Of a stretch of DNA of 64,000 nucleotides, positions 42,800 through 53,085 are shown piece by piece. The notes beneath the pieces were generated by a model that was not told the DNA's origin, did no database searches, and worked only from the letters and a program-made list of their open reading frames with translations. Made by a program: the position numbers and the translations under genes. Location of the stretch: positions 43,397,632-43,461,631 of the forward strand of contig CM064509.1 in assembly GCA_032716605.1 (NCBI GenBank), in the 5' to 3' direction. The stretch comes from Paralithodes platypus (Eukaryota; Arthropoda; Malacostraca; Decapoda; Lithodidae). How positions within the stretch are numbered: the stretch's first letter is position 1; every line of letters begins with the position of its first letter.

Positions 42800-44328
42800 A
42801 ATCAGTCAAGATGCAGGACTCTGTCTGCGAAACAATCCTCTTTCGCACCGAGGAAATAATTCAGTCTAAATGATGCGAATGAAATGGTTTAAGTTGAGGG
42901 ACTCTGTAGTTTTAGGTCTTCACCTTGTCACACTGGTACAAAAATAATCTGTTTATATTTGTGGACTCTTAACTTATTATGACACCTGTCACACTGGTGT
43001 AATTTAGGCAGTCGTAACTTGGGGACTCTATTGTGTTTAGCTAATTTCACCTTATTTCACTGGTGCATCATTATGTGAGTTTTCAACATTTACTCCTAGA
43101 CTAACACTTTGAAGTTGGCATATGAGCTGAGATAACAGCTGGTTGGTCTTCTAGTTCTCCGTTGGGCCGTTCAGGTGGGCCCGCCATGTGGATGAGTAGT
43201 TTGAGATACCGGTGGATTAGTTGTTTTTGGGTCTTAACCCGGGAGCGGCGAGAACACTCTTAAGAGGTTTTAGTGGGCAAGGGCTGTAACGGGGGGGGGG
43301 GGGGGGGGAATCTGTCTTTACTTTCCCTTCTGCTGTGAACAAGAGAGAGAGGGAGACAGAAAAAGAAGGATTAAGCTGCGAAGGTGGAAAATAGAAACTA
43401 AAGGAAGATATGACGACAAACACGTTATTGCATTCTAATTAACGAGAGGACAACCCTGTTTGGTTGACCCACATCCAACATCCTTCGAGGAAGGGGAAGG
43501 GCTGTAACTCCGACACGATGATAAGACCAAAGAACCACAAAAACCACTGAGACTTAGCATATTCTCTACTTTCTAGATATCACATTAAGGATGTTTTTGG
43601 GAACGGTAATTCATTCAAATTATTTGATCGCCCACCTTCAGGTGAACTGGCTGCCCCATGGTTTTCTTATTCTTTATGCAATCGTGACTCTTGCTCATTA
43701 TTCAGGTACATTGGGACAGTAGGATAAATCGGAGGCTAGCCAAGACCAATCAAGAACTTCACCTTCAAGGTTGGTTGACAAGACTTTATCTCTCGGTTAG
43801 GCTACTGGTACTACTCTTAGACCAATTTAATACTGACGGCTCCGATTTACCATCCTAGCAACACATTTAGATCCAAATAGGTACGGGATGATAGATACAA
43901 ACATATTGCAGTAATCTTAAGATTGATATTAATATAAGGAACATTTACCGTTTACAAACTCGTGACATTGGGACCGTATCTAATTCTCTATATACCATTA
44001 ACTTGGGACCAATCCATTACCATACTGGGACAGTCTCTTAACCTAGGAGTAGGACTCTAATCTTGCTCTCTGTAACCGCCCCATTCCTCTCATTATTATA
44101 ATCCCAATCCCGCGTAATACCGGTACCGGCCAGGTTTGCCTTTAGGTCTCTTCGGCCTACCGTATCCTGGCGTATGGGGGGTAATTACACGTCTTCCTGT
44201 GGTCCTTGAACCCTCGTACAGTACAAGAGTTCAGCATACTGCACTCAGCCAATGGGAGGGGTGAATCTCCGATTCTCCGCCATCAGCAAGTCGGCATCAC
44301 ATCGACTCGGTCCCAAACTGGTTCCCTG
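42800..44328. other. Intergenic, repeat-like but unassigned
   Basis: CACACTGGTG-type words recur at 42930, 42990 and 43057. A poly-G run (43290-43309) lies beside TTAACCCGGGAGCGGCGAG (43235-43252), which resembles the right end of the ~600-bp TTAA family in reverse. No coding frame is convincing. Confidence 0.35.
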
Positions 44329-44332
44329 TTAA

Positions 44333-44559
44333 CCCTCTCCGACATGTGACGCAATGTTGAGCCTATTAGGGATACTTTAAAGCCTTTATTACCATCAGGG
44401 GTATTTACAAACCTTTAGTTTAGTTACTTCAACCTCTACAGTTGTCTTTGAGTTAGCTGTGGGCAGAAAACTAAATTTGGAGAGGTAATTATAAGAGTGA
44501 GAGAACTCTATTTCTTATTGCTAATCTGCCAACCTCTGCGTCATATGAGTCTGAAGGGG
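44333..44559. mobile_element. 227-bp TTAA-flanked MITE
   Basis: TTAA borders it (44329-44332 and 44560-44563). Ends CCCTCTCCGACATGTGACGC and, from the other side in reverse, CCCCTTCAGACTCATATGACGC form imperfect inverted repeats containing TGACGC. It is piggyBac-type by target and ends, with no coding capacity. Confidence 0.75.
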
Positions 44560-44885
44560 TTAAGTTAACATATCTTAACAGTCTGTTGACATATATCTAA
44601 CCCTTAATAAGGGGGTTAATCAATATCCTAATTACGGTACACAGTAATACTAAAACAAATACATATAAAAATATAGGCTAATATAAACATATAAAAATAC
44701 ATGGATTCCTATTAACTCCTCCAGACATATTATGTTCCAGTAAGTCCACGGTGGCGGGCGCCCGGTATCATTGCCACTGCACCACACAACTGTCAAAACC
44801 ACACTGGAGGCCGTTAGAATTATCGGAGGAACCTGGGGTTGCCACCAACCGACAGATCTTCATCTAACTTACCGGACTTACTGAG

Positions 44886-45020
44886 CTCATATGACGCTAG
44901 TGCGTTATATGGCCTTATAGGAGAGGCATGTAGATAAGTCCATATGACGCGATCGCGTCATATGAGTTTTTGGTTATAAGTTCCATATGATGCGATCGCG
45001 TCATATATGTCGCAAGGAGT
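44886..45020. repeat. Cluster of palindromes built on TATGACGC
   Basis: A perfect 24-bp palindrome centred near 44953 has half-site CATATGACGCGA. A near copy (half-site CATATGATGCGA / TCGCGTCATATA) lies about 51 bp later. A looser one (CATATGACGC...GCGTTATATGG) lies at 44889-44911. The same half-site occurs in the inverted end of the neighbouring 227-bp MITE. Confidence 0.8.
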
Positions 45021-45116
45021 TAATGTATAAAAATAGATGAGCTAATATAAGTATAAAAATACAATGACAGATCAAATTATGACATTAAAGTACAGTACAG
45101 TGCCTAAATCTCTTAA

Positions 45117-46226
45117 CCTAAGAAGTGCGCATGGGGGGTATGAGACACCACACTCCTGTGCTGATGTATTTGAGCTGTTTCCATCACTAACATAGTTATT
45201 TTACCATAAATAGCATTAATACTTATCCATATGCGCCTATTATAGGTTGATTATAAAGGTATTAACCTGTTACAACAATAAAACAAGTGGAAACAGTGTT
45301 TGGATGGTCAAAATCGGCGATACAGGCCGGGAGTTACATAATGTATGGCTGAGGCAACCTCCCTGCCCTCCACCCTTCCCCTTGTCTGGAGAGACACTGT
45401 TCCGCAATAGGCTCTCTCTCGCTCTTTCCCACGCTTGGTAACAGTGAGGACAACGCCCTGCTACCAACTCGCTAATGTTAGCACAAAAATTAACCACAGA
45501 ATAAGGGAATAACAGGGAAAATAGGTGATAACTGAAGGAGGGGAGGAAAGTGGGGAAGGAGGGGAGGTGGAGGAGTGATATTTGGCATGGCTCAGGGCCA
45601 AAAAAATATATAAAAACAAAAATATAAAAACAAAAAAACAAAAACATTTTGGGTGTTTTAAATGGATTTTTTCCCCTTACTCTTAACCCTTAATTAGCGG
45701 CGAGCAACATAAGTCGAGTTAAATAAAGCTGGACTATGTGGCGGCGCTCGACATAGGTCGAGTGGCAATTTCAGCACGTAATGTTGCTGAGAGAGAGAGA
45801 CAAGTGGTGGCAGGAGAGTAGCGAGCGTATGACTGCTCCAGACCACCGCGGCGAACATACTGACACGAATCCCAGCTCCCTCCTCCCTCTCTCACTCGCT
45901 ATATAAGGAATTGTATCGGGAAAGTGGCTAATTACATGATTTTTGCACTCGCGTTGCACGGTTATTGCAAGAAAACTAGCCATCATAAAAGGATCGTTAT
46001 GGTGTCATTCGAAAGCTCTGTTTATGCCCTTTCAGGGATAGATACTTGTTTTACGTTCTGGGTCTTATTTAGGCATGAAAATGATCACGTAAACAGCCCT
46101 ATTTTGGCTAAAAACACCCCGCTGGGCGGTACATATAAATAAACCGCATAGGCCGCTCTTAAGGTGTTAAGAGTCTTCCCGCAGTCCGCCGGGGGAACTC
46201 TTAAGAGTCTCCCAGCAGTTCCCGGG
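45117..46226 (+). mobile_element. ~600-bp TTAA MITE interrupted by a 480-bp MITE
   Basis: TTAA sits at 45113-45116 and 46227-46230. It starts CCTAAGAAGTGCGC and ends CAGTTCCCGGG. It shares the ACAATAAAACAAGTGG and ACAGTGTTTGG.TGGTCAAAATC core with copies at 58230, 58828 and 60000. A different MITE (45687-46166) sits inside it at an internal TTAA; the uninterrupted copy near 58765-58790 reads ATCATAAGGGTCTTCCCGC. Confidence 0.78.
45687..46166. mobile_element. 480-bp TTAA MITE, copy 1
   Basis: TTAA sits at 45683-45686 and 46167-46170. Ends CCCTTAATTAGCGGC and GCCGCTCTTAAGGTG are imperfect inverted repeats. The interior includes GGCGGCGCTCGACATAGGTC and CAGCACGTAATGTTGCTGAG. It is near-identical to copies at 47637-48117 and 59361-59840. 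Open frames of ~70 codons on both strands recur, but stops fall in different places and nothing suggests a protein. Confidence 0.88.
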
Positions 46227-46518
46227 TTAAGGCATCGAAAGATCCTCTCATTCAGTACAGGTACATATGTTACTCAGCAGTACTCTACCCACAATTACTG
46301 ACTAAGGCACAATTGGAAATGCATCATAAATACACAGGACACCAATGGAGAATTAATTCATACAAATATTAGTCAAATCAATAAAATAATGGCATAATTC
46401 AAAGGTAATTGTCATGATCAAACAAACCAGGTTGCACTGCCCGACGCGGAGGGTACTACACAAGGCTCAAACTAAGCTTAACGTTATTCCTACTGTAACT
46501 CGAGTCGCTTATCCCCTG

Positions 46519-48780
46519 TGTGACGTTAACCACTCCGTTAGAACCGCATGGCTTGTCCTACAGTGACTCGCTAGGATCGCCAGGGCAGTGGATGGGGCTA
46601 CAGTTTATGTATTAGAGTGTGCTTTATTTCATATGAAAGCTCGTGTCATGGGCAGTCCAGAAAGGCTCTTTGTTTTCACCCATGTCAAGGCTTTATATAT
46701 TTAATTGTAAAGTATATGTTTTATCATTAACTAGTAATGATGGGATCTGGGAGAGAGAGAGAGAGTAGAACAGAGTGAGAGGGAGCGCGCAGTGTTTTTG
46801 TCCTGCTCGATGACGTCACGGCTGGCTGCCTCGTGGGGGTTGGTGGAGAGAGGTCCTTACCATGCTGCTAGAGGACTTGTAACCGCTTTTTTCCCACGCG
46901 CCTCGAGCTAGTGCGAGTATATATACAGTTCCTCGCCACTCTCTCCCTCAGATCTGGTTTTTAGAACGCATCTATCTTATCCCTTGCTATCTGTCCGCCT
47001 CTCCGCACCTGAGAACCTTTTCCTCTGCCTATCTCTCTCATTTTCCATATCTTTCACCACCTTTTATTAACATTATATCCCCTCTGCTTAACTCTGCAAA
47101 ATCAGCTTCATGCTGGCCAGTTGTATTGTGCGTTAAGGTCTGATATAACCCATGTATGTTAGTTGTTAAGATAAGTGGATCACGAAGCATTGGTTTGCAT
47201 TCATATTGTTTAGTACTGCTTCCTTTAATTATTAGTGTTCTGCTGGATTAGATAATGCTAGACTAGGAGTCTGATATTATAAGGTATTGTTTCCTATGAG
47301 TGCTGGCTTTAGTTAAAAGCTGCACGACATACCTGAGAACTGGAGTTGATTGAGTAAATTCTAGTCTGTGTGCCATTGAGAGTAGAGCATGCACGAATGA
47401 GGGCTTTTTGCCTATACCATTCTGCACTGTTCTAAGCTCGTTGTTTGTCCTTGAGGTACGCCAGGAGAACGCTTAATACTTCGGTATTAAGGTTTCTGAA
47501 GAGAGCTACCCTTCCCTATAACGTAATATTTGACGCACAGACTTGAGATTTGCACTAGGCTATGCGGCATGCCATGCGCACCAGTATCTCGTATCATTGA
47601 CTCTAGCTAGACTTTATCAGTCACAGTAGACATTAACCCATAACTGTCGGGGCGCAACATAAGTCGAGTATAATAAATCTGGACTATCTGGCGGCGCTCG
47701 ACATAGGTCGTGTGGTAATTTCAGCACGTAATGTTGCTGAGAGAGAGAGACAAGTGGTGGCAGGAGAGTAGCGAGCGTATGACTGCTCCAGACCACTGCG
47801 GCGAACCTACTGACACGAATCCCACCTCCTCCCTCCCTCTCTCACTCGCTATATACGGAATTGTATGGGGAAAGTGCCGAATTACATGCTTTTTGCACTC
47901 GCCTTTGCACGGTTGTTGCAAGAAAACTAGCCATCATAAAAGGATCGTTATGGTGTCATTGGAAAGCTCTGTTTATGCCCTTTCAGGGATAGATACTTGT
48001 TTTACGCTCTGGGTCTTATTTAGGAATGAAAATGATCACGTAAACAGCCCTATTTTGGGTAAAAACACCCATCTGGGCGGTACATATAAATAAACCGCCT
48101 AGGCCGCTCGTAAGGTGTTAAGTATATTAACTTAATTACTCTTTTTATGCATACCCATTTATGATTACACAAGCATTTCGCAGCCTAGTTTGATGTATGG
48201 AGACACAAACGACTTAGGCTCTTTTTGTTGATAGGAATACTGCAGTGTCGTGGCGATTATTATTGTTGTAGTGTTTAGGATATCCTTGGCTCCGACGGCA
48301 TTATATATATTCTGCCTTTTTGTGTGCATAGCCTGCACAAGCATTGTTCCGCTGCCTGCCTTTTTGGGTTCCATTTCCGATACGAGCATCTTTATAGCAT
48401 CTAACATTTAAAGAAGATTCCTTGTTAGTGTTGAAGGACTTTAGTGCACTTTCTTTCATGCAGGAGTGCCTGACATTTATTGATTAAAGTAACGTATGCT
48501 GTAACTTCTCTTACCACCTTACTTTGCATACCATAACCAAGCACCTTCGGTTATAGGTAGTAATAGGCTGTTTTCACATAACATGAAGCCTAGAGTAGAC
48601 GCACATTTATTGAGAGTTTGATAGCCTATTATTGTATATAGAACTCTGTAGAGTATTTGTGTTCTTTGTTCACTGGGAATATACATCAGAGGTTGGAGCT
48701 AGCGCTTTCCGTTGTAGCATTTATGCCATTACTAGTCCAATGAATAAGAGCCCTGATATATTTGAACCCCAGTCGTAACA
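46519..48780 (+). repeat. 5' LTR (2262 bp, includes a 481-bp MITE)
   Basis: Without the MITE and its extra TTAA it is about 1777 bp and aligns with the 3' LTR and with the solo LTR at 35058. A TATATATAC box (46918-46926) precedes a CTCAGATC motif by ~30 bp, a plausible core promoter. Compared with the other two copies it lacks ~19 bp between two GCTAG repeats near 46865. Confidence 0.92.
47637..48117. mobile_element. 480-bp-family TTAA MITE, copy 2, inside the 5' LTR
   Basis: TTAA sits at 47633-47636 and 48118-48121. The solo LTR and the 3' LTR both read CAGTAGACATTAAGTATATTAA at this place, so both are empty sites. The MITE therefore entered after the retrotransposon had integrated, and into one LTR only. 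Confidence 0.93.
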
Positions 48781-48782
48781 TA

Positions 48783-48800
48783 TGGCGACCTTACCTAGGA
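48783..48800 (+). promoter_or_regulatory. Candidate primer-binding site
   Basis: TGGCGACCTTACCTAGGA begins 2 bp after the 5' LTR. TGG complements the CCA end of a tRNA, which would prime minus-strand synthesis. TGGCGACC is used by several invertebrate gypsy elements, but I do not assign the tRNA. Confidence 0.6.
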
Positions 48801-48998
48801 TTTGGTGAACCTACATTTATTAGCAGGGAACATTTGTTGTTTTGGAGAATATTTTGCGGGGATCAGCAAGAATATTTTTTTTTTCGCAACATAGTATAGC
48901 CCTTGAGTATTTCCGAGAATTTTTGTGTGTATATTGAGGTATAAGAGTTTGGGGTACTTCTTTTCGGAATATTGTGGTGAGAATTTTTTGTGAGCATC

Positions 48999-50228
48999 AT
49001 GTCTTATACCGGATCAGAGGAGAATGGAGACACAGTACGTAATGTCGAAACTGAGGAACAGCAGTATGATGATATGGTTAATCAGGTGAACTGTGAGGAG
49101 GATGCTAGGATATTTTTGCAATGGCCTGTTACTGCCGAGCGGTTGGAGGGTATGGATCGGTACGGTCTTCAATGCCTGGCCACAGCTATCGGTCATGCGG
49201 TTACTAGCAGCATGACCAAGGATAACTTGATAACGTGTGTACTGGGCAGGGTGACTGGTGAGCGAGATGGGTTGAGTGCTCAGAGCCCTTCGGCCATGCT
49301 TCCTCTACACTCGACTCCCAGCCATCCCAGTAGTTTGCCGACCCCGGGTACGCTTCCGCAGTTGGGTGGTGACTGGCAGGGTGGGTTGCCCCTGAGGGGA
49401 CCACCGGTAATTTCAAACATTGTAGCACCTTCACCTCCTCAAGGGTTAACTCCAGAATTATTGTTTCAGCTCGAATTAGCTAAGATCGAAGAGAGAAAGG
49501 CTATCAGGGTATCTGAGGAGCAACAAAGGGCATGTGAGCTTCAGCAGCAATTAGAATTAGCCAAGATAGAAGAGAGAAAAAGTCACCAGCACATAGAGCT
49601 AGCAAAAATCCAAGCTGATTTAGAGTCGACTAGGTACTGTGCCGACATGGACGTAGAGAAGTCGCGAGTAGAGGCAACGGGACAGCGACTTGGGGCTGGT
49701 AACCGTGTTCATGAGCAGTCTCTCTCGCACTTATTGAAACTGGTTCCGGTGTTTGATGAGAGTGGTGTAACAGAACTTTTCACACGCTTTGAGAAGAAGT
49801 GCCAGGAACACCAGTGGCCAGAGAATAAATGGGCAGCACTTGTATCCTCTAGATTAATAGGCAAGGGTCTTAAAGCCTACGATGCGTTACCTTTGGAGTT
49901 ATGTATTGTGTACGAGGATCTCAAGGAGGCTGTCCTGAGGGCTTACGAACTGCAACCAGAAACGTACCGTTTGAAGTTCCGGGGTGTAACTAAGGGAAGA
50001 GATAGCACCTTTTTGGAACACGCCCGGGACTTGTCCGATGCTATGGGGAACTGGCTCCGATCTGAGAAGGTCACAACATTTGATGAAATTAAGCAGTTAA
50101 TGATGTTGGAGCAGTTCTTTAAGAGCACGGACGGTGATCTAACTTTGAACTTGAAGGAAAAAAAGAACTTATGTCGAAGCAGCAGAAAACTCGAGTGGCA
50201 ATCAGCACGTAATGTGGCTGAGAGCTGA
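48999..50228 (+). pseudogene. gag: gag (capsid) of the LTR element, frameshifted near its end
   Basis: The frame starts at ATG 48999 (a GTG nine bases earlier is in frame). Residues ~140-215 form a charged coiled-coil-like segment with a repeated LAKIEERK motif. The capsid part (LLKLVPVFDESGVTELFTRF, LKEAVLRAYELQPETYRLKFR, TFDEIKQLMMLEQF) resembles the SCAN-type gag. An extra base in an A run near 50157-50163 shifts the frame. The original frame continues as RTYVEAAE into the 50212-50664 frame, where a zinc knuckle survives only partly (CFSC then HQEVANEC, short of the normal spacing). Confidence 0.82.
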
Positions 50229-50664
50229 TCGGCTGTCGTTGATTCGGGGTTGCGGGTCCTCACAGAAGTACGATGTAAGTGCTAAGGACCGTTATCCTCC
50301 CCCTCCCCGGAACAATGACACATTTAAACAGAAGAGCCATGAAACTAAAACTGAATCCAAACCTTACACCTCACCGTATGTGAAAAGTCAGGGACCTTTT
50401 ACATCACAGTATAAGCCGAAACCGAAATTTATGTGTTTTAGTTGCCACCAGGAGGTGGCAAATGAGTGCCCTAGTCGACCTCCTCCGGCAGCCGTGTCTT
50501 TTGCTCACGGCATTGGAGTGTTCAAGAGGACATCGGAGTTTGTTAGAGGCATTTCTTCCGAGGTAAATACACTGCCAGTGCAGAAGGATCCGGAAGGCTT
50601 ATTCCCTGTCCGTGATGCCTTTAGTGACCACAGGGGACTCGGTTGTGGGGAGTGGGGGGGGTAG
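50212..50664 (+). pseudogene. gag nucleocapsid part with shortened zinc knuckle
   Basis: This continues gag in the +1 frame. A Pro/Lys/Ser-rich linker precedes CFSCHQEVANECPSR at about 50434-50478. A CCHC knuckle should have C-x2-C-x4-H-x4-C; here the residues between the second Cys and the last Cys are too few, which suggests a 6-base loss. It overlaps the start of the pol frame. Confidence 0.6.
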
Positions 50665-52594
50665 AAGACATGAGGTGAGAATTTTGCGTGACACTGGGGC
50701 ATCGCAAACACTGTTGAGAAATTTCACTGGTAAACCTGTCAATACGGCGCGGGTGGTTGTGGTTCAGGGGGTTAATGCGACAAGGTCATACCCGCTTGTA
50801 AGAATAAAGGTGGAAGTTGATGGTGTGACTCGTGACCTGGATGTAGGAATTGTGGAGAAGTTACCTGTTGGGGGCGTCGACCTCCTTCTCGGCAACGACT
50901 TTGCGGGACCTACTTCTGAGGCTCCACCCTTGGTCGTTGCCGAGAAGCCGGCCGACATGAGTAGGGAGGAGCAGGAGTGGGTTGAGAAGTGTCCGGGGCA
51001 GCCTATGGCGTGTGTTGTCACCGGAGATCCTGCATCCAGGGAGTCACATTCTGGTCAACAATCTTTAGATCAGCGGAGGAAGGGTACCGAGAAGGGGTTG
51101 GAAGTTGATGCGATTGAGAGTTTAGTATCAACGGCCCTTCTCGGGGACTCATTATTAGGACCACATTTCGAGTCTGGAGAAGACCCAGTAACTGCTCCTG
51201 AAGGGGCAGAGGATGGGCTTAAAAAGACGAAAAAGTTGAAGGAGGACAGTGATGCACAGTCAGGAGATGTAGCAACAAGGTACCCTGACGCGTACCCTAT
51301 GAGAAATGGGTCGGCGAAGACGGTGGTCCGAAGCTTGCTAGTACATTTTTCCCGGTATGGTTACCCGCAGGGGATTCAGTCAGTCCAGGGACCCAACTTC
51401 ACTTCTTGCCTCTTGGTTCAAGCAATGCCGCAGCATGAGATTGTTGGGGTTGTGTCATCTGCGTATCATCCGGAGAGCCAGGGTGTGTTAGAGCGATGGC
51501 ACTCAGCCTTGAAATCTGTGCTTCGTTGTTGTTGCTTTGAGAGTGGGAGGGATTGGGATCTTGGCCTGCCATGTGTTTTGTTTGCTGTGTGGGAGGTACC
51601 TGGGGAGAGTTTGGGATTCAGCCCTAATGAGCTCGTCTTTGGACACCGTGTCAGAGGGCCTCTCCATATGGTTGAAGAAGTATGGGAGGGCGCAGAAAAA
51701 CCTTGTTCTATGCTCACGTGTGTCCTCAACAGTCGAGAACGGATGTTGCGCAGTCTGGAGTTGGCTGGCCGTAATTTGACTAGCTCTCAGGCCCTCAGGA
51801 AGGACAGGTACGACCTCAAGGTTGAACTCAGGGAGTTGCACGTGGGTCAGGAGGTGTTGATTCTACTGCCCCTTGTAGGTCACCCCTTATCTGCGAAGTA
51901 CGCTGGTCCTTATAGGGTGGTGGAGGAGCTATCAGACCTGGATTACTTGGTAGCCACTCCAGACAGACGGAAGCGCAATCAGTTATGTCATGTTAATCCC
52001 ATGAAGGAGTATGGGAGGCACCCCCCTGAGCCTCTCACTGTTCCTGTGATGACGTTTAGCAGTCAAGGTGGAGAAGGAGAACGGGACAATCAAGCTCAGG
52101 TGGAGGATAACTGGAAGGATAAGAAGTTCAAATGGGCGCCTGAGTGTGAGAAGGTGTTTAGAGAAGTAAAAGACCTGTTGTGCACTCACCCGATCCTCAG
52201 GGCCCCTGACTTTAGCCTACCTTTCCAACTAGCAACGGAGGCTAGTGGTGTGGGGGCTGGTGCCGTCCTTGTGGAAAAGGACGATGATGGGCTGGAGCAT
52301 CCTGTTAGTTTCTGCTCGGAGAAGTACAATTCGGCCCAGGGGAGCTGCTCTGTTGTTGAGGAGGAGCTGCTAGCGGTTGTGCTTGCGCTGGGGCATTTCG
52401 AGGTCTATGTTCCCGCCTATGGTCCGGTCGTTGTAGTTTACCCAGATGATCACCCTCTCAAGTTCTTGGACCAGTTTCACAATCGGAATATGAGGCTGAC
52501 CAGGTGGTCACTAAGGTTACTGGTATATAACCTGGACATACGCCATATTGCCGGTTGTGACAACGTGGTTGCAGATGGTCGTTCAAGGGTATAA
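50612..52594 (+). pseudogene. pol: pol with protease - integrase - RNase H order, RT absent
   Basis: The frame is 660 codons without a stop; the first ATG is at 50615. Protease: DTGAS at residues 27-31 and LLLGNDF. Integrase core starts at about 51266 (DVATRYPDAYP) and includes SAYHPESQGVLERW with the catalytic Glu. The second catalytic Asp position reads SVQGPNF, with Val. The integrase C-terminal region and linker end at about 52020. RNase H region: FKWAPECEKVF, LATEASGVGAGAVL (Glu where the first catalytic Asp is expected) and IAGCDNVVADGRSR. No YxDD reverse transcriptase box and no HHCC zinc finger are found. Integrase preceding RNase H is the order of Gmr1-like elements; the standard order has integrase last. 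Confidence 0.85.
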
Positions 52595-53085
52595 TATGAT
52601 CCTGGGTAGATTGACACACGGGTAGCCTCCTGCTTTAGTTTGGATAGTATTTTGCGCTTGGTGCTTGTTGGCTCGCGGTTGTAGCCCAGCGTATTGGGTC
52701 GTAAAGCAGGAGTTGAGCGTTTGGTATAGAAGAAAAAACTAGGCTTGCCCTATAGTGCTGCCGAAATAAACAAATTAAAAAAACATAAAAATCAAATAAA
52801 AAACTCTTTCTTTGATAGTTGAATTTTTTCAGTATGTTATAGCAGTAATTCTGAGTTGCACTCCTCTCAGAATGCTGGGCTAGAGAAGCTCGCTCTTGAG
52901 GAGCATAACTACATATAATTTAACCTATTGTGTTGGGGAGGGTTATAATTTTGAAAAATGTTTTGTTGAAGAACTGTGCCAGCTATTTTACTGCCGCTGG
53001 GTGATGGGAAGTGGAGATATAGCATGGGTTCTAACCATCAGATTTTTGTGAGCCTTGGGGCTTCTGAGAAAAATCTTGGAGGGGG
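52595..53085 (+). other. 3' non-coding part of the LTR element with polypurine tract
   Basis: No frame is present. GGAGGGGG at 53078-53085 directly precedes the 3' LTR and would serve as the plus-strand primer site. 52760-52810 is A-rich. Confidence 0.65.

Noticed and set aside
44886..45020. CRISPR-like repeat array
   Set aside because: There are only two or three palindromes with unequal spacing, in a eukaryotic MITE-rich context.
47731..48093. 120-codon open frame in the 480-bp MITE
   Set aside because: In the sister copies (45687, 59361) the frame is broken at other positions; inverted ends and TTAA explain the sequence without a protein.
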